Source: an uncultured Clostridium sp.
GTDB lineage: Bacteria > Bacillota_A > Clostridia > TANB77 > CAG-508
NCBI GenBank assembly: GCA_905200315.1
Contig: CAJKKA010000009.1
Coordinates: forward strand, 1-29,143
Reading direction: 5' to 3'
DNA: 29,143 nt
This document shows positions 7,847 through 15,618 of the stretch, piece by piece (the stretch's first letter is position 1; each line of letters begins with the position of its first letter). The notes under the pieces were generated by a model. That model was given only the letters and a program-made list of their open reading frames with translations. It was not told the DNA's origin and ran no database searches. The position numbers were made by a program, and so were the translations under genes.

Positions 7847-8118
7847 GAAAATTGTTGAGAAAAAAATCAGAGAATTTTATTAAAAAGTAAAATTTTCCTT
7901 GCTAAATACAAAAATTTATGTTAAATTAAAAATATAGTGATAGACCAAAAAACACCAATATGGGTATACATATCTTTGAAACTATTGCTATAACTAATTT
8001 TGAAACGGATAATAAGGTGCTTTTGTGCAAGGTGTTTTTCGCATACGTCCTTTGCTAAGGCACCAAATAAAGCAAATCGCACTGATGGTGCGATGTTTTT
8101 ATAAAAGGTGATTTATAT
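7847..8118 (+). promoter_or_regulatory. Structured leader region upstream of the tetR-family gene (attenuator candidate)
   Basis: No protein gene is supported in this 272-base gap. A promoter-like pair TTGCTA (7899-7904) and TTAAAT (7921-7926), spacing 16, precedes several pairing options. AAAAACACC (7948-7956) pairs with GGTGTTTTT (8031-8039), GGTGC (8016-8020) with GCACC (8060-8064), and TTTGCT (8051-8056) with AGCAAA (8071-8076). A terminator hairpin follows at 8076-8100, sharing base 8076 with the previous stem. A 32-codon frame (7960-8058) crosses the leader but has no ribosome binding site. Competing stems before a terminator 18 bases ahead of a gene are the layout of a transcription attenuator. 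Confidence 0.5.
8076..8100 (+). terminator. Intrinsic terminator just upstream of tetR-family gene
   Basis: ATCGCAC (8076-8082) and GTGCGAT (8088-8094) form a perfect 7-bp stem with a 5-base loop, followed by GTTTTT. It sits 18 bases before the next start codon, so it is either the end of the accessory transcript or the switch element of an attenuator. Confidence 0.8.
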
Positions 8119-8685
8119 ATGAATAAAACAAAAAGGAAAATTTTTGAAACTTCTATGAAATTATTTGCAGAAAAAGGATATGAATCTACTAGCATTGAAG
8201 AGATAACAGCAACTGTTGGAGTCGCTAAAGGAACGTTGTATTATCATTTTTCAAGCAAAGAGGAAATTTTTAATTTTTTAGTAGAAGAAGGAATGAAATT
8301 ATTAAAAAATAGTATTCAAATAAAAACAGCTAAGTTAGATAATTCTATAGATAAAATTAAAGCGATTATATTAATACAAATTAAAGTAATAAAAAAATAT
8401 GAGAATTTAATAACAATAGTATTAAGTCAAATATGGGGAACAGAAGAAAGAAATACTAATTGCAGAAGATATGTAATGGATTATATAAAAACAGTAGAAG
8501 AAATTATAAAAGAAGGAATAAAAAAGCAAGAATTAATAGAAATGGATTCAGAAGTTTTAGCATCAGAAATTTTTGCTTCAACCTGTACAAGTTTAATATA
8601 TAAAATGAAAACAAATCAAGAAATAGATATAAAAAAAATGTATACAGAACTTGAAACATCAGTTATAAAAGGTATTAAAAGATAA
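8119..8685 (+). CDS. TetR/AcrR-family transcriptional regulator
   Basis: This 188-residue protein has a classical TetR N-terminal DNA-binding domain: helix 1 (KRKIFETSMKLFAEKGYESTS), then the helix-turn-helix IEEITATVGVAKGTLYYHFSSKEEIF at about 24-50. The remaining helical region would bind an unknown effector. A ribosome binding site (AAAGGTGA) precedes the ATG. No transporter or enzyme gene is adjacent, so the target is not evident; it may regulate itself or the following gene of unknown function. It lies behind a leader with a terminator, so its expression may be controlled by attenuation. Confidence 0.9.
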   Translation: MNKTKRKIFETSMKLFAEKGYESTSIEEITATVGVAKGTLYYHFSSKEEIFNFLVEEGMKLLKNSIQIKTAKLDNSIDKIKAIILIQIKVIKKYENLITIVLSQIWGTEERNTNCRRYVMDYIKTVEEIIKEGIKKQELIEMDSEVLASEIFASTCTSLIYKMKTNQEIDIKKMYTELETSVIKGIKR

Positions 8686-8717
8686 TATTACAAAAATATT
8701 ACAAAAATGTAACAAAA
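8685..8717. repeat. Three tandem 11-nt repeats after the tetR-family gene
   Basis: Two exact copies of ATATTACAAAA (8685-8695 and 8696-8706) are followed by ATGTAACAAAA (8707-8717). The first part can also fold as TAATATT/AATATTA, without a U-tract. They start at the TetR stop codon and end 27 bases before the next -35 box, so they could be an operator. The 20-mer at 8683-8702 recurs exactly at 12622-12641. Confidence 0.5.
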
Positions 8718-8744
8718 AAATAATATGATTTTTCGACTTTTTAC

Positions 8745-8773
8745 TTGTAGTTTTATGTTGAAAAGTGTATAAT
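8745..8773 (+). promoter_or_regulatory. SigA-type promoter of the 285-residue protein gene
   Basis: TTGTAG (8745-8750), a 17-base spacer and a perfect TATAAT (8768-8773). The upstream in-frame ATG at 8772 lies inside this -10 box, so it cannot be the translation start from this promoter. Confidence 0.65.
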
Positions 8774-8822
8774 GAAATCGTTAAGAGCAATAATACGTAT
8801 GATTAAGGAGGGTGAGTTTACA

Positions 8823-9680
8823 ATGTCTTTATTTAGAAGAAACAGAACAGGCATAGTAAACGTGAGAATGGTTATCACGGAAGAAAAAATATTATCAAAT
8901 ATTGATAAAGTACAAAGAATGATTAATCCAAAAAGTAAAAAACAAATTGTTGAGCTAGAGGAAGACAGTTATTTTAAGGACTTAATCGAATCTATCAAAA
9001 CATATTTAATAGAATATCCAAAAAAGAAAAACTTTCCATCAAGTGTATACAATGCTGCTTATGGATTAGTTGAATTTGCAACTAATCAATTTGAAGAAAA
9101 TACAAAACAAATAGAAAGTTTAATTAGACAAAGAGAAAATAATATAAATTTAGGTGCTGAATTAAAAGAAGTTTTAGAAGCAGCACAAAATAAAGAAAAG
9201 AATTGGAAAGATACAGTTAAAGAATCTAAAGAAAAATTTGGAGAAGATATGACTGAGCCTTTAATGATAATTGGTAGAGCAAGAACAAACAAATCTCAAA
9301 ATTACCAAGATGCATTAAAACTTATAAATGCAAGAATTGCAAATTTAGAGTCTAATTTACATATTGAAATAGATATGGAAAGAATAGAAGATAGATCAAA
9401 AGCATTAAGTTATATAGGAATAGAAGTTGCAGACGCATTAAAAGCTATTCCAGCACCAATTGAAGAAAAAGCAGTTCAAGCTGTGCAAGAGCCTGTTCAA
9501 GAAACAACAGTTGAACAAATTACAGAAGAACAATACATTGCAGAAACTTTTGAAGCAAAACCAACATTATGGCAAAGAATTAAACAAAGCAAGCTAGGAA
9601 GAGCAATAAAAACAATAATGAGTATAAGAATTGTAGTAGACAATTCGAATGCACTTCCAGAAGGAAGAGGAGAAAACTAA
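8823..9680 (+). CDS. Hypothetical protein, helical, proline-linked basic C-terminus
   Basis: I do not recognise this 285-residue protein. It has no signal peptide or membrane segment. Residues 1-190 are mostly charged helices, with a short basic start (MSLFRRNRTGIVNVRMV). A Pro/Glu/Gln/Val-rich linker (about 198-235, PAPIEEKAVQAVQEPVQ) follows, then a basic helical tail (TLWQRIKQSKLGRAIKTIMS). I set the start at ATG 8823 because AGGAGG lies at 8806-8811 and the promoter -10 box covers the earlier ATG at 8772. The gene is monocistronic, between its own promoter and a strong terminator. The linker plus basic tail suggests a binding or scaffolding protein rather than an enzyme. Confidence 0.7.
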   Translation: MSLFRRNRTGIVNVRMVITEEKILSNIDKVQRMINPKSKKQIVELEEDSYFKDLIESIKTYLIEYPKKKNFPSSVYNAAYGLVEFATNQFEENTKQIESLIRQRENNINLGAELKEVLEAAQNKEKNWKDTVKESKEKFGEDMTEPLMIIGRARTNKSQNYQDALKLINARIANLESNLHIEIDMERIEDRSKALSYIGIEVADALKAIPAPIEEKAVQAVQEPVQETTVEQITEEQYIAETFEAKPTLWQRIKQSKLGRAIKTIMSIRIVVDNSNALPEGRGEN

Positions 9681-9683
9681 AAC

Positions 9684-9709
9684 AAAAACGACCCAACGGT
9701 CGTTTTTTT
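9684..9709 (+). terminator. Intrinsic terminator after the 285-residue protein gene
   Basis: AAAAACGACC (9684-9693) and GGTCGTTTTT (9698-9707) form a perfect stem with loop CAAC, followed by more T residues. Confidence 0.93.
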
Positions 9710-9710
9710 C

Positions 9711-9739
9711 TTTACAAAATTTAAAAAATGTGACATAAT
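9711..9739 (+). promoter_or_regulatory. SigA-type promoter of the acyl-CoA ligase gene
   Basis: TTTACA (9711-9716), a 17-base spacer and CATAAT (9734-9739), directly after the upstream terminator and 35 bases before the start codon. Confidence 0.7.
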
Positions 9740-9774
9740 GACAGGGATAAAAAATAAAAGGAGAGCGATAATAA

Positions 9775-11619
9775 ATGAGCCTAAGAGATTTTAAAATACC
9801 AAATTTTAAATTTCCAAAATTAAAAATGAAGGACATAGAAAACATAGAAGAAGTAAATGTAGAAATTGACCCAAAAAAAATAAATGAAAGAAATAAAAAA
9901 CACGAATATTACCCAGAAACAAACTACAAAACAATAAAGGAAATATTTAATTCAAGTATAGAAAAATATTCAGAAAATATATTTGCTTTAGAAAAACAAG
10001 ATCATAAAGAGCCATATAAAGAAATTACATATAAACAATTTGGAGAAGATGTTGTAGGACTTGGAACAGCTATTACAAAATTTTTAAATTTAAAAGATGA
10101 AAAAATTGCAATAATAGGGGAAACATCTTATTGTTGGTATACATCTTATCTAGCACTATTATGTGGAGCTGGAATAGCAGTTCCTTTAGATAAAGAGTTA
10201 CCAGCAAATGAAATAGAAAACTTAATTAATCGTTCAAATACATCTGCAGTTATATACTCTAAAAAGAAAAAAGATGTAATAAGTAAAATTCAAGATAATT
10301 TACCATCTGTAAAATACTTTATTGAAATGAATTCAGACGATAAGGTGCAAGGAAGAAATGTTGGTTATAACTACGTTTTAGAAGAAGGCAAAAAAATTGT
10401 AAAAAATGGAGATAACAGTTTTAATGAAATTGAAATAGATCCAGAAGAATTTAGACTTTTAATATTTACATCTGGAACAACTTCACAATCTAAAGGTGTA
10501 AAAATATGTAATAGAAATTTAGCAGAAAATATAAATTCTGTAAATCCTTATGTAAAAATATATCCAACAGATAGATTCTTCTCAGTTTTACCACTTCATC
10601 ATACTTACGAATCAACAATAGGGCTATTATTACCAATAGAAAGAGGATGTTCAATAGCAATATGTGAAGGATTAAAATATATAGTACCAAACTTACAAGA
10701 ATCAAAGCCAACAGCATTGCTTGCAGTTCCATTATTAATAGAAAATCTACACAAAAAAATAAATAAATCTATAGATAAAAGTGGAAAAGCACCAATAGTA
10801 AATTCTATGATTCATGTTACAAATGCACTAAAATCTGTAGGTGTAGATTTAAAAAGAAAAGTATTTAAAGAAATTTTAGACAATTTAGGTGGAAATTTAA
10901 GAATAATAGTTTCAGCAGCAGCACCTATCGATCCAAAAGTAGGAAAATGGGTACAAGATATGGGAATTACATTTTTACAAGGATATGGACTTACAGAAAC
11001 AGCACCAATAGCAGCACTAACGCCAGACTTTGACCCAAGAGTAGGTTCAGCAGGAAAAGCAGTTTTACCAGATGAAATAAAAATACATAATCCAAACGAA
11101 AAAGGCGAAGGAGAAGTATGGATAAAAGGTAAAACAGTTATGCTTGGATACTATGAAAATGAAGAAGCAACAAAAGAAGTAATGTATGACGGATGGTTTA
11201 ATTCAGGCGATATAGGATACTTAGATAAAGATGGATTCTTATTCATAACAGGAAGAAGCAAAAACGTAATAGTAACACAAAATGGAAAAAACATATATCC
11301 AGAAGAAATAGAAATGATGTTAGGTAAAGTACCAGAAATAAAAGAATGTATGGTATATGGAAAAGAAGTAGAAGGGCAAAAAGAACTTGTAATATCTGTT
11401 AAAGTAATACCAAATTATGAAGAAATAGAAGAACTACACGGAAAAGACCTAAGCGAAGAAGAAATACGTAAAATAATATGGGAAGAAATTAAAAAAGTAA
11501 ACAGAGAATTAACTTCATACAAAGCAATTAAAAACCTAGAAATCAAAAAAGACGAATTCGAAAAAACAACAACAATGAAAATAAAAAGATTTGCAGAAAT
11601 TAAAAAAGACCAAAAATAG
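9775..11619 (+). CDS. Long-chain fatty acid-CoA ligase (AMP-binding enzyme)
   Basis: This 614-residue ANL-superfamily enzyme should activate a fatty acid to an acyl-adenylate and pass it to coenzyme A. Visible motifs are the phosphate loop FTSGTTSQSKG (231-241), the LPLHHTYES region (272-280), GYGLTETAP (403-411), Asp479 in WFNSGDIGYLD, ITGRSKN (491-497) and GKNIYPEEIE (504-513). The C-terminal lysine region is EKTTTMKIKR (near 600). The length and the FITGRSKN hinge fit long-chain acyl-CoA synthetases. The first 50 residues are an unusual charged extension (MSLRDFKIPNFKFPKLKMKD). AAAAGGAGAG precedes the ATG. It has its own promoter and no lipid-pathway neighbours, so substrate length is inferred from family only. 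Confidence 0.9.
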   Translation: MSLRDFKIPNFKFPKLKMKDIENIEEVNVEIDPKKINERNKKHEYYPETNYKTIKEIFNSSIEKYSENIFALEKQDHKEPYKEITYKQFGEDVVGLGTAITKFLNLKDEKIAIIGETSYCWYTSYLALLCGAGIAVPLDKELPANEIENLINRSNTSAVIYSKKKKDVISKIQDNLPSVKYFIEMNSDDKVQGRNVGYNYVLEEGKKIVKNGDNSFNEIEIDPEEFRLLIFTSGTTSQSKGVKICNRNLAENINSVNPYVKIYPTDRFFSVLPLHHTYESTIGLLLPIERGCSIAICEGLKYIVPNLQESKPTALLAVPLLIENLHKKINKSIDKSGKAPIVNSMIHVTNALKSVGVDLKRKVFKEILDNLGGNLRIIVSAAAPIDPKVGKWVQDMGITFLQGYGLTETAPIAALTPDFDPRVGSAGKAVLPDEIKIHNPNEKGEGEVWIKGKTVMLGYYENEEATKEVMYDGWFNSGDIGYLDKDGFLFITGRSKNVIVTQNGKNIYPEEIEMMLGKVPEIKECMVYGKEVEGQKELVISVKVIPNYEEIEELHGKDLSEEEIRKIIWEEIKKVNRELTSYKAIKNLEIKKDEFEKTTTMKIKRFAEIKKDQK

Positions 11620-11673
11620 AATTTAAGGTGATTTATAAACAATTAATAAAATAATAATTGAAAGGAAATTCAA

Positions 11674-12144
11674 ATGAAACGTGTTCTATTTATATCAAGC
11701 ACAGGTGGGCATTATAACGAGTTAATGCAACTAAAGTCAATGTTTGAAAAATATAATTACCATATAATAACAGAAAAAGATAAAGTAACTGAAGAAGAAA
11801 AAGAAAAATACGGAAAAAAAATATCATATTTATTATATGGTACAAGAGCTCATTTGCTAAAATATATATTTATATTATTCATAAATTGTTGGTTATCACT
11901 TTTTTATTATATAAAATACAGACCACAATACATAGTAACAACTGGAACTCATACGGCTGGTCCAATGTGTTGCATTGGAAAAATATTTGGAAGTAAAATT
12001 ATATACATAGAAACATTTGCAAATAGAAATACAAAAACAGCAACTGGAAGATTAATTTATAAAATTGCAGACTTGTTTATAGTACAATGGGAAGAGATGC
12101 TTAAATTATATCCAAAGGCTGTTTTAGGAGGTTCGATTTATTAA
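11674..12144 (+). CDS. PssD/Cps14F-like (Alg14-type) glycosyltransferase membrane subunit
   Basis: This 156-residue protein matches the Alg14-like half of a split glycosyltransferase: the opening KRVLFISSTGGHYNEL, then a hydrophobic helix (about 64-82, YIFILFINCWLSLFYYI) for membrane attachment. IVTTGTHTAGPMCCIGKIFGSKIIYIETFA (about 88-117) is the family core. The partner is expected to bring the UDP-sugar site. It ends in a TAATG overlap with the next gene, so the two are made together. Related pairs (PssD/PssE, Cps14F/Cps14G) add a second sugar to a lipid-linked primer. No other polysaccharide genes are nearby, so acceptor and sugar are unknown. Confidence 0.88.
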   Translation: MKRVLFISSTGGHYNELMQLKSMFEKYNYHIITEKDKVTEEEKEKYGKKISYLLYGTRAHLLKYIFILFINCWLSLFYYIKYRPQYIVTTGTHTAGPMCCIGKIFGSKIIYIETFANRNTKTATGRLIYKIADLFIVQWEEMLKLYPKAVLGGSIY

Positions 12145-12617
12145 TGATATTAGTAACATTGGGAACACAAGATAATTCATTTGAAAGACTATTAAAAGAA
12201 ATAGAACACCTTATTGAAAAAAGAATAATTAAAGATGAGGTAGTGGTTCAAGCTGGAAATACAAAGTATAAAAGTAACAAAATGAAAATTATAGACTTTG
12301 TACCACAAAAAGAATTAGTAGAATATATAAACAAATCGAGTTATATAATAACACATGGTGGAGTGGGTTCCATAACGGAAGCTCTAAGGCAAAATAAAAA
12401 AGTAATTGCTATTCCAAGAAAGAAAGAATATAAAGAACATGTAAATAATCATCAAATACAAATAGTAGAAAATTTTAATATGCAAGGTTTTATAATAGGA
12501 ATTAAAGATGTAGAAGAATTAGAAAATGCGATAAATAAAATACCAAATTTTAAACCTAACAAGTATAAAACAAATACGCAAAATATAATTAAAATTATAG
12601 AAGATTTTATAGGATAA
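12144..12617 (+). CDS. PssE/Cps14G-like (Alg13-type) glycosyltransferase catalytic subunit
   Basis: This 157-residue protein is the GT28-type C-terminal domain that binds the nucleotide sugar. It starts MILVTLGTQDNSFERLL, the standard Alg13/PssE opening. The donor-site motif is IITHGGVGSITEALRQNKKVIAIPR (about 68-92), followed by EYKEHVNNHQIQI, with the conserved E-H-x-x-N-H-Q. It has no membrane segment and should be held at the membrane by the Alg14-like protein encoded just upstream, with which it shares one base (TAATG). A clear terminator follows at once, so the pair forms the end of its transcript. Confidence 0.9.
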   Translation: MILVTLGTQDNSFERLLKEIEHLIEKRIIKDEVVVQAGNTKYKSNKMKIIDFVPQKELVEYINKSSYIITHGGVGSITEALRQNKKVIAIPRKKEYKEHVNNHQIQIVENFNMQGFIIGIKDVEELENAINKIPNFKPNKYKTNTQNIIKIIEDFIG

Positions 12618-12648
12618 AACGTAATATTACAAAAATATTACGTTTTTA
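12616..12648 (+). terminator. Intrinsic terminator after the glycosyltransferase pair
   Basis: AAAACGTAATATT (12616-12628) and AATATTACGTTTT (12634-12646) form a perfect 13-bp stem with a 5-base loop, with further T residues. The stem begins within the stop codon. Its core is identical over 20 bases to 8683-8702. Confidence 0.9.
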
Positions 12649-12667
12649 TTACATTTGTAATTATATA

Positions 12668-12696
12668 TTGAATAAAGTTAATTGTTGAAATATAAT
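12668..12696 (+). promoter_or_regulatory. SigA-type promoter of the HD-like protein gene
   Basis: TTGAAT (12668-12673), a 17-base spacer and a perfect TATAAT (12691-12696), 32 bases before the start codon. Confidence 0.75.
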
Positions 12697-12728
12697 TAAA
12701 GAAATTAGTGAGTACAAGGGGGATAAAT

Positions 12729-13271
12729 ATGGAAACCTTTGCAGATTATATTCTTAATGAACAAAATTATGTAAAAAAATTAGAGATTGTTTATTATTTA
12801 CAAAAAAGATCGGATATATTTTTTGATAATTCAGTAATATTAAAAACTGAGATTGCTAGGCTTTTTTTAGACGAAGCTAATTTACCCGGAATAGATAAAA
12901 ATTGGGTAATTACTGCATGCCTTTTATGTGGATGTAAAAAAATGAAAGATCCGGCAGATATTTCAAGATTAAAAGTTTATGCAAAAGAAGGGGCAGATTA
13001 TTTAAGAACTTTAGGGTTTCCAGAAAGATTTTGTAAAATATGTGAGCAAGTAAACAGGTATAGTGGTTCTGCTCCAAGAGAACCAGAAGGTGACATATTA
13101 GAATTAGTAGATAATTTGGGTGGTTTATTATTAGATAGACCAGAGAGAAGAGGCTTTCCTATAGATGAAGCAATGACTTTACTAGAATATAGAAATTTAA
13201 GAAATGTAGATAATATGTATTTACAGGTCTTTAAAAAATTTGTAGCCCAAGAGGAGGGAATAGCAATATAA
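12729..13271 (+). CDS. HD-superfamily-like protein lacking the usual metal ligands
   Basis: This 180-residue helical protein has the spacing of an HD/HD-GYP-type domain. A first helix bundle carries the segment NWVITACLLCGCKK where an HD motif (HDIGK-like) would be expected. The second conserved helix is EGADYLRTLGFPERFCKICEQVNRYSG, and a later one is GDILELVDNLGGLLLDRP. The His-Asp pair and most metal ligands are absent, so hydrolase activity is doubtful and the fold assignment is tentative. ATG 12729 is preferred over an in-frame GTG at 12708 because AAGGGGG lies just before it. The stop overlaps the start of the next small gene (TAATG), so the two are probably co-translated. The precise function is unknown. 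Confidence 0.65.
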   Translation: METFADYILNEQNYVKKLEIVYYLQKRSDIFFDNSVILKTEIARLFLDEANLPGIDKNWVITACLLCGCKKMKDPADISRLKVYAKEGADYLRTLGFPERFCKICEQVNRYSGSAPREPEGDILELVDNLGGLLLDRPERRGFPIDEAMTLLEYRNLRNVDNMYLQVFKKFVAQEEGIAI

Positions 13272-13552
13272 TGGAAGGTAAAAAACGTATAAGTAAATTT
13301 ACAAAATTAATAAATGTAGAAAGAAATGCAAGTGAGATTGGTGAAAATGTAAGGAAAAATACAGAAAAAATTATTGGATACATACAAAAAAATGGTGTTG
13401 AAAATATGTATGAGGGTATGGAAGAATATATAAACAAAAGAAAATTAGATAGTATGAAGAAAATAGAAGGACAAAATACAGGATATATAGCAGGATATTC
13501 AAGAGAAGAAAGAACTACAGATGGATTTGGAATAGGAGAAATAGAATATTAA
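13271..13552 (+). CDS. Small hypothetical protein coupled to the HD-like gene
   Basis: I do not recognise this 93-residue protein. It is charged and helical in its first 70 residues (KKRISKFTKLINVERNASEI) and ends in a Gly-rich, acidic tail (DGFGIGEIEY). It has no Cys, no signal peptide and no membrane segment. Its ATG overlaps the upstream stop codon as TAATG, and a GAGGGA-type site lies inside the upstream gene. The overlap supports it as a real gene and a partner of the HD-like protein. A hairpin follows at 13565-13584. Confidence 0.65.
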   Translation: MEGKKRISKFTKLINVERNASEIGENVRKNTEKIIGYIQKNGVENMYEGMEEYINKRKLDSMKKIEGQNTGYIAGYSREERTTDGFGIGEIEY

Positions 13553-13564
13553 ACGAAAGAAAAA

Positions 13565-13590
13565 AGCAGGGAAAGTACCCTGCTATATTT
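13565..13590 (+). terminator. Intrinsic terminator after the HD-like two-gene unit
   Basis: AGCAGGG (13565-13571) and CCCTGCT (13578-13584) form a perfect 7-bp stem with a 6-base loop, followed by ATATTT. The U-run is broken, so efficiency is uncertain. Confidence 0.75.
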
Positions 13591-13622
13591 AAATAAATAT
13601 ATAATAAAGGATGGAATAAAAA

Positions 13623-14819
13623 ATGTATGAAATATTTGCAGATTTACATGTACACATAGGAAGAAGTGAAAGTAATAAACCAATAAAAATTACAGCAGCA
13701 CGTTCATTAAATTTTGCAAACATAGCAAAAGAATGTGTAGATAAAAAAGGAATACAAGTTGTAGGGATTATAGATTGTGCATCACCTTACGTAATAGAAG
13801 ATATAGAAAACTTTTTAAAAAATGGAGAAGCTTACGAAATAAAAGATGGAGGAATAATTTATAAAGACAAAGTTTGTATTTTATTAGGAAGTGAAGTAGA
13901 AACTTCGGAAGTAGGAAGAAATGGGAAAAAAGGAGCTGCTCATAATGTATGTTTCTTTCCACACCTAGAGGATATAAAAGGATTTTCAAAAGAAATGAGT
14001 ACACATATAAAAAATATCACACTTAGTACTCAAAGAGCAGATATATCCGGATATGAATTAATAGATATAGTTGAAAAATATAATGGAATATTAATACCTG
14101 CACACATATTTACACCATTTAAAAGTTATTATGGAAATTGCACAGATAGAATTGAGAATATATTTAAAGAAAAATACAATAAAATTTTTGCAGTAGAATT
14201 AGGATTAAGCTCAGATACATATTTAGCAGATACAATCTCAGAATTAGAGGGAAAAACATTCGTAACAAATTCAGATGCACATTCTTTGCCAAAAATTGCA
14301 AGAGAATATAACAAAATGCAAGTAGAAGATATATCTTTTAAAGAAATAATAAAAGCATTAAAAAATGAAGATGGAAGAAAAGTAATTGCAAATTATGGAT
14401 TAGACCCAAAACTTGGAAAATACCATAGAACATATTGTGACAATTGCAACAACACAATAGAAACAAAAGAGCCAGTTAGCAAATGTCCAATATGTGGCAG
14501 TGAAAAAGTTACATTTGGAGTTTTTGATAGAATAGAATTAATAAAAGATAAAGCAGAAACAAAGAGTCCAGAAAATAGACCAGAATATGTATACCAAATT
14601 CCATTATCTTTTATTCCAGGGGTGGGACCAAAAGTGATAGAAAAACTGCTAAATAATTTTGAAACAGAAATGAATATATTACACAAACTATCTTATGATG
14701 ATATAGAAGCGGTGGTAGGAAGTAAAATAGCAGGAAATATAGTAGATGCAAGAGAAGGAAAATTAGGAATACACTCAGGTGGTGGAGGAAACTACGGAAA
14801 AATAGAAACTAAAAAATAA
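13623..14819 (+). CDS. Endonuclease Q-family DNA repair protein (PHP domain)
   Basis: This 398-residue protein has the EndoQ build. A PHP metal-dependent phosphoesterase domain spans about 1-260, with ligands Asp7, His9 and His11 (ADLHVHIG), Asp51, Glu91, His107, His161 and the Asp218/His220 pair (NSDAHS). A four-cysteine zinc ribbon follows (CDNC at 272-275, CPIC at 288-291), then a helix-hairpin-helix DNA-binding motif (IPGVGPKVIEKLL, 331-343). Characterised EndoQ enzymes cut DNA 5' of deaminated bases such as uracil and hypoxanthine. All expected ligands are present. The tail is Gly-rich (SGGGGNYGK). AAAGGATGG precedes the ATG. Linkage to spoIIM and xerD fits a Firmicutes neighbourhood as I recall it from Bacillus. 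Confidence 0.88.
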   Translation: MYEIFADLHVHIGRSESNKPIKITAARSLNFANIAKECVDKKGIQVVGIIDCASPYVIEDIENFLKNGEAYEIKDGGIIYKDKVCILLGSEVETSEVGRNGKKGAAHNVCFFPHLEDIKGFSKEMSTHIKNITLSTQRADISGYELIDIVEKYNGILIPAHIFTPFKSYYGNCTDRIENIFKEKYNKIFAVELGLSSDTYLADTISELEGKTFVTNSDAHSLPKIAREYNKMQVEDISFKEIIKALKNEDGRKVIANYGLDPKLGKYHRTYCDNCNNTIETKEPVSKCPICGSEKVTFGVFDRIELIKDKAETKSPENRPEYVYQIPLSFIPGVGPKVIEKLLNNFETEMNILHKLSYDDIEAVVGSKIAGNIVDAREGKLGIHSGGGGNYGKIETKK

Positions 14820-14880
14820 TAATTGTTCTAAAATCCATTTTATTACATACACATTATGTAGAAGAAAAATGGAGGAAAGA

Positions 14881-15513
14881 ATGAAGAGAATAAATAAGAA
14901 AAAACAACTCATATATACATATATTGAAGAAAATATAAAAGAAATAATTATAATTTCATTAATATTTATTATAGGGGTTGTTTTTGGTATTTTATTAATA
15001 AACAATGTAAAAGATGAAGGGAAAAAAGAAATAATAACTTATGTAAATACGTTTATTTCTAATATAAAACAAGGTAATTCAATAGATAAATTTAATATTG
15101 TAAAAACAGATATAAAAAAAGACGTTTTAATAGGATTAATTTTGTGGATAGCAGGTTCAACAGTTGTAGGAATACCAGTAGTTTATGGAATTATTGGATA
15201 TAGAGGGTTTTGTTTTGGATATACAATTGCTGCAATTCTAGCTGTAATAGGTGCAAAGCAAGGAATATTAATATCTATAATAGGAATATTCTTGCAAAAT
15301 ATTGTATTTATTCCAAGTATTATTTTAATAGCTGTAAGTGGAAGTAAATTATATAAAAAGATAATTAAAAATAAAAATAGAGAAAATATAAGATTAGAAA
15401 TTTGCAGGCATTCTATAATTTCATCATTGGGAATAATAGGAATTATAATATCTTCATTTATAGAAGTTTTTCTATCAACAAACTTGTTAATTTTTTTTGC
15501 AAAATATATATAA
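14881..15513 (+). CDS. spoIIM: Stage II sporulation protein M
   Basis: This 210-residue integral membrane protein belongs to the DMP complex (SpoIID, SpoIIM, SpoIIP) that drives septal peptidoglycan remodelling and engulfment of the forespore. It has an N-terminal membrane helix (IIIISLIFIIGVVFGILLI), a short extracytoplasmic segment (about 42-78), then three to four hydrophobic helices. The conserved GYRGFCFGYTIAAILAVIGAKQG lies in the middle. The last helix is near the C-terminus (about 177-205). I chose ATG 14881 over ATG 14869 because GGAGG at 14871-14875 is 5 bases ahead of it. Sequence and location between endoQ-like and xerD genes both fit. Confidence 0.92.
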   Translation: MKRINKKKQLIYTYIEENIKEIIIISLIFIIGVVFGILLINNVKDEGKKEIITYVNTFISNIKQGNSIDKFNIVKTDIKKDVLIGLILWIAGSTVVGIPVVYGIIGYRGFCFGYTIAAILAVIGAKQGILISIIGIFLQNIVFIPSIILIAVSGSKLYKKIIKNKNRENIRLEICRHSIISSLGIIGIIISSFIEVFLSTNLLIFFAKYI

Positions 15514-15529
15514 AATTACAAAAAAAGTA

Positions 15530-15559
15530 TTTACATTCACATAAGTTTTGTGATATAAC
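15530..15559 (+). promoter_or_regulatory. Promoter of xerD
   Basis: TTTACA (15530-15535), an 18-base spacer and TATAAC (15554-15559), 59 bases before the xerD start. Confidence 0.6.
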
Positions 15560-15618
15560 ATAAGAAGTTTATGTAAAGAGCAAAAACTAAATTATTTATA
15601 AGACAAGGGGAGCTAATA

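Noticed and set aside
7960..8058. 32-codon open frame in the leader upstream of the tetR-family gene
   Set aside because: It has no ribosome binding site and overlaps strongly paired RNA segments. I kept it only as a possible leader peptide, not as a gene.
8041..8064. Possible attachment site resembling the GC-rich first 30 bases (CCTTTGC and AGGCA elements)
   Set aside because: The match needs gaps and is partly explained by short palindromes. Without the left end of the element no direct repeat can be shown.
8772..8822. Upstream ATG extending the 285-residue protein
   Set aside because: The ATG lies within the TATAAT box, and AGGAGG is positioned for the ATG at 8823.
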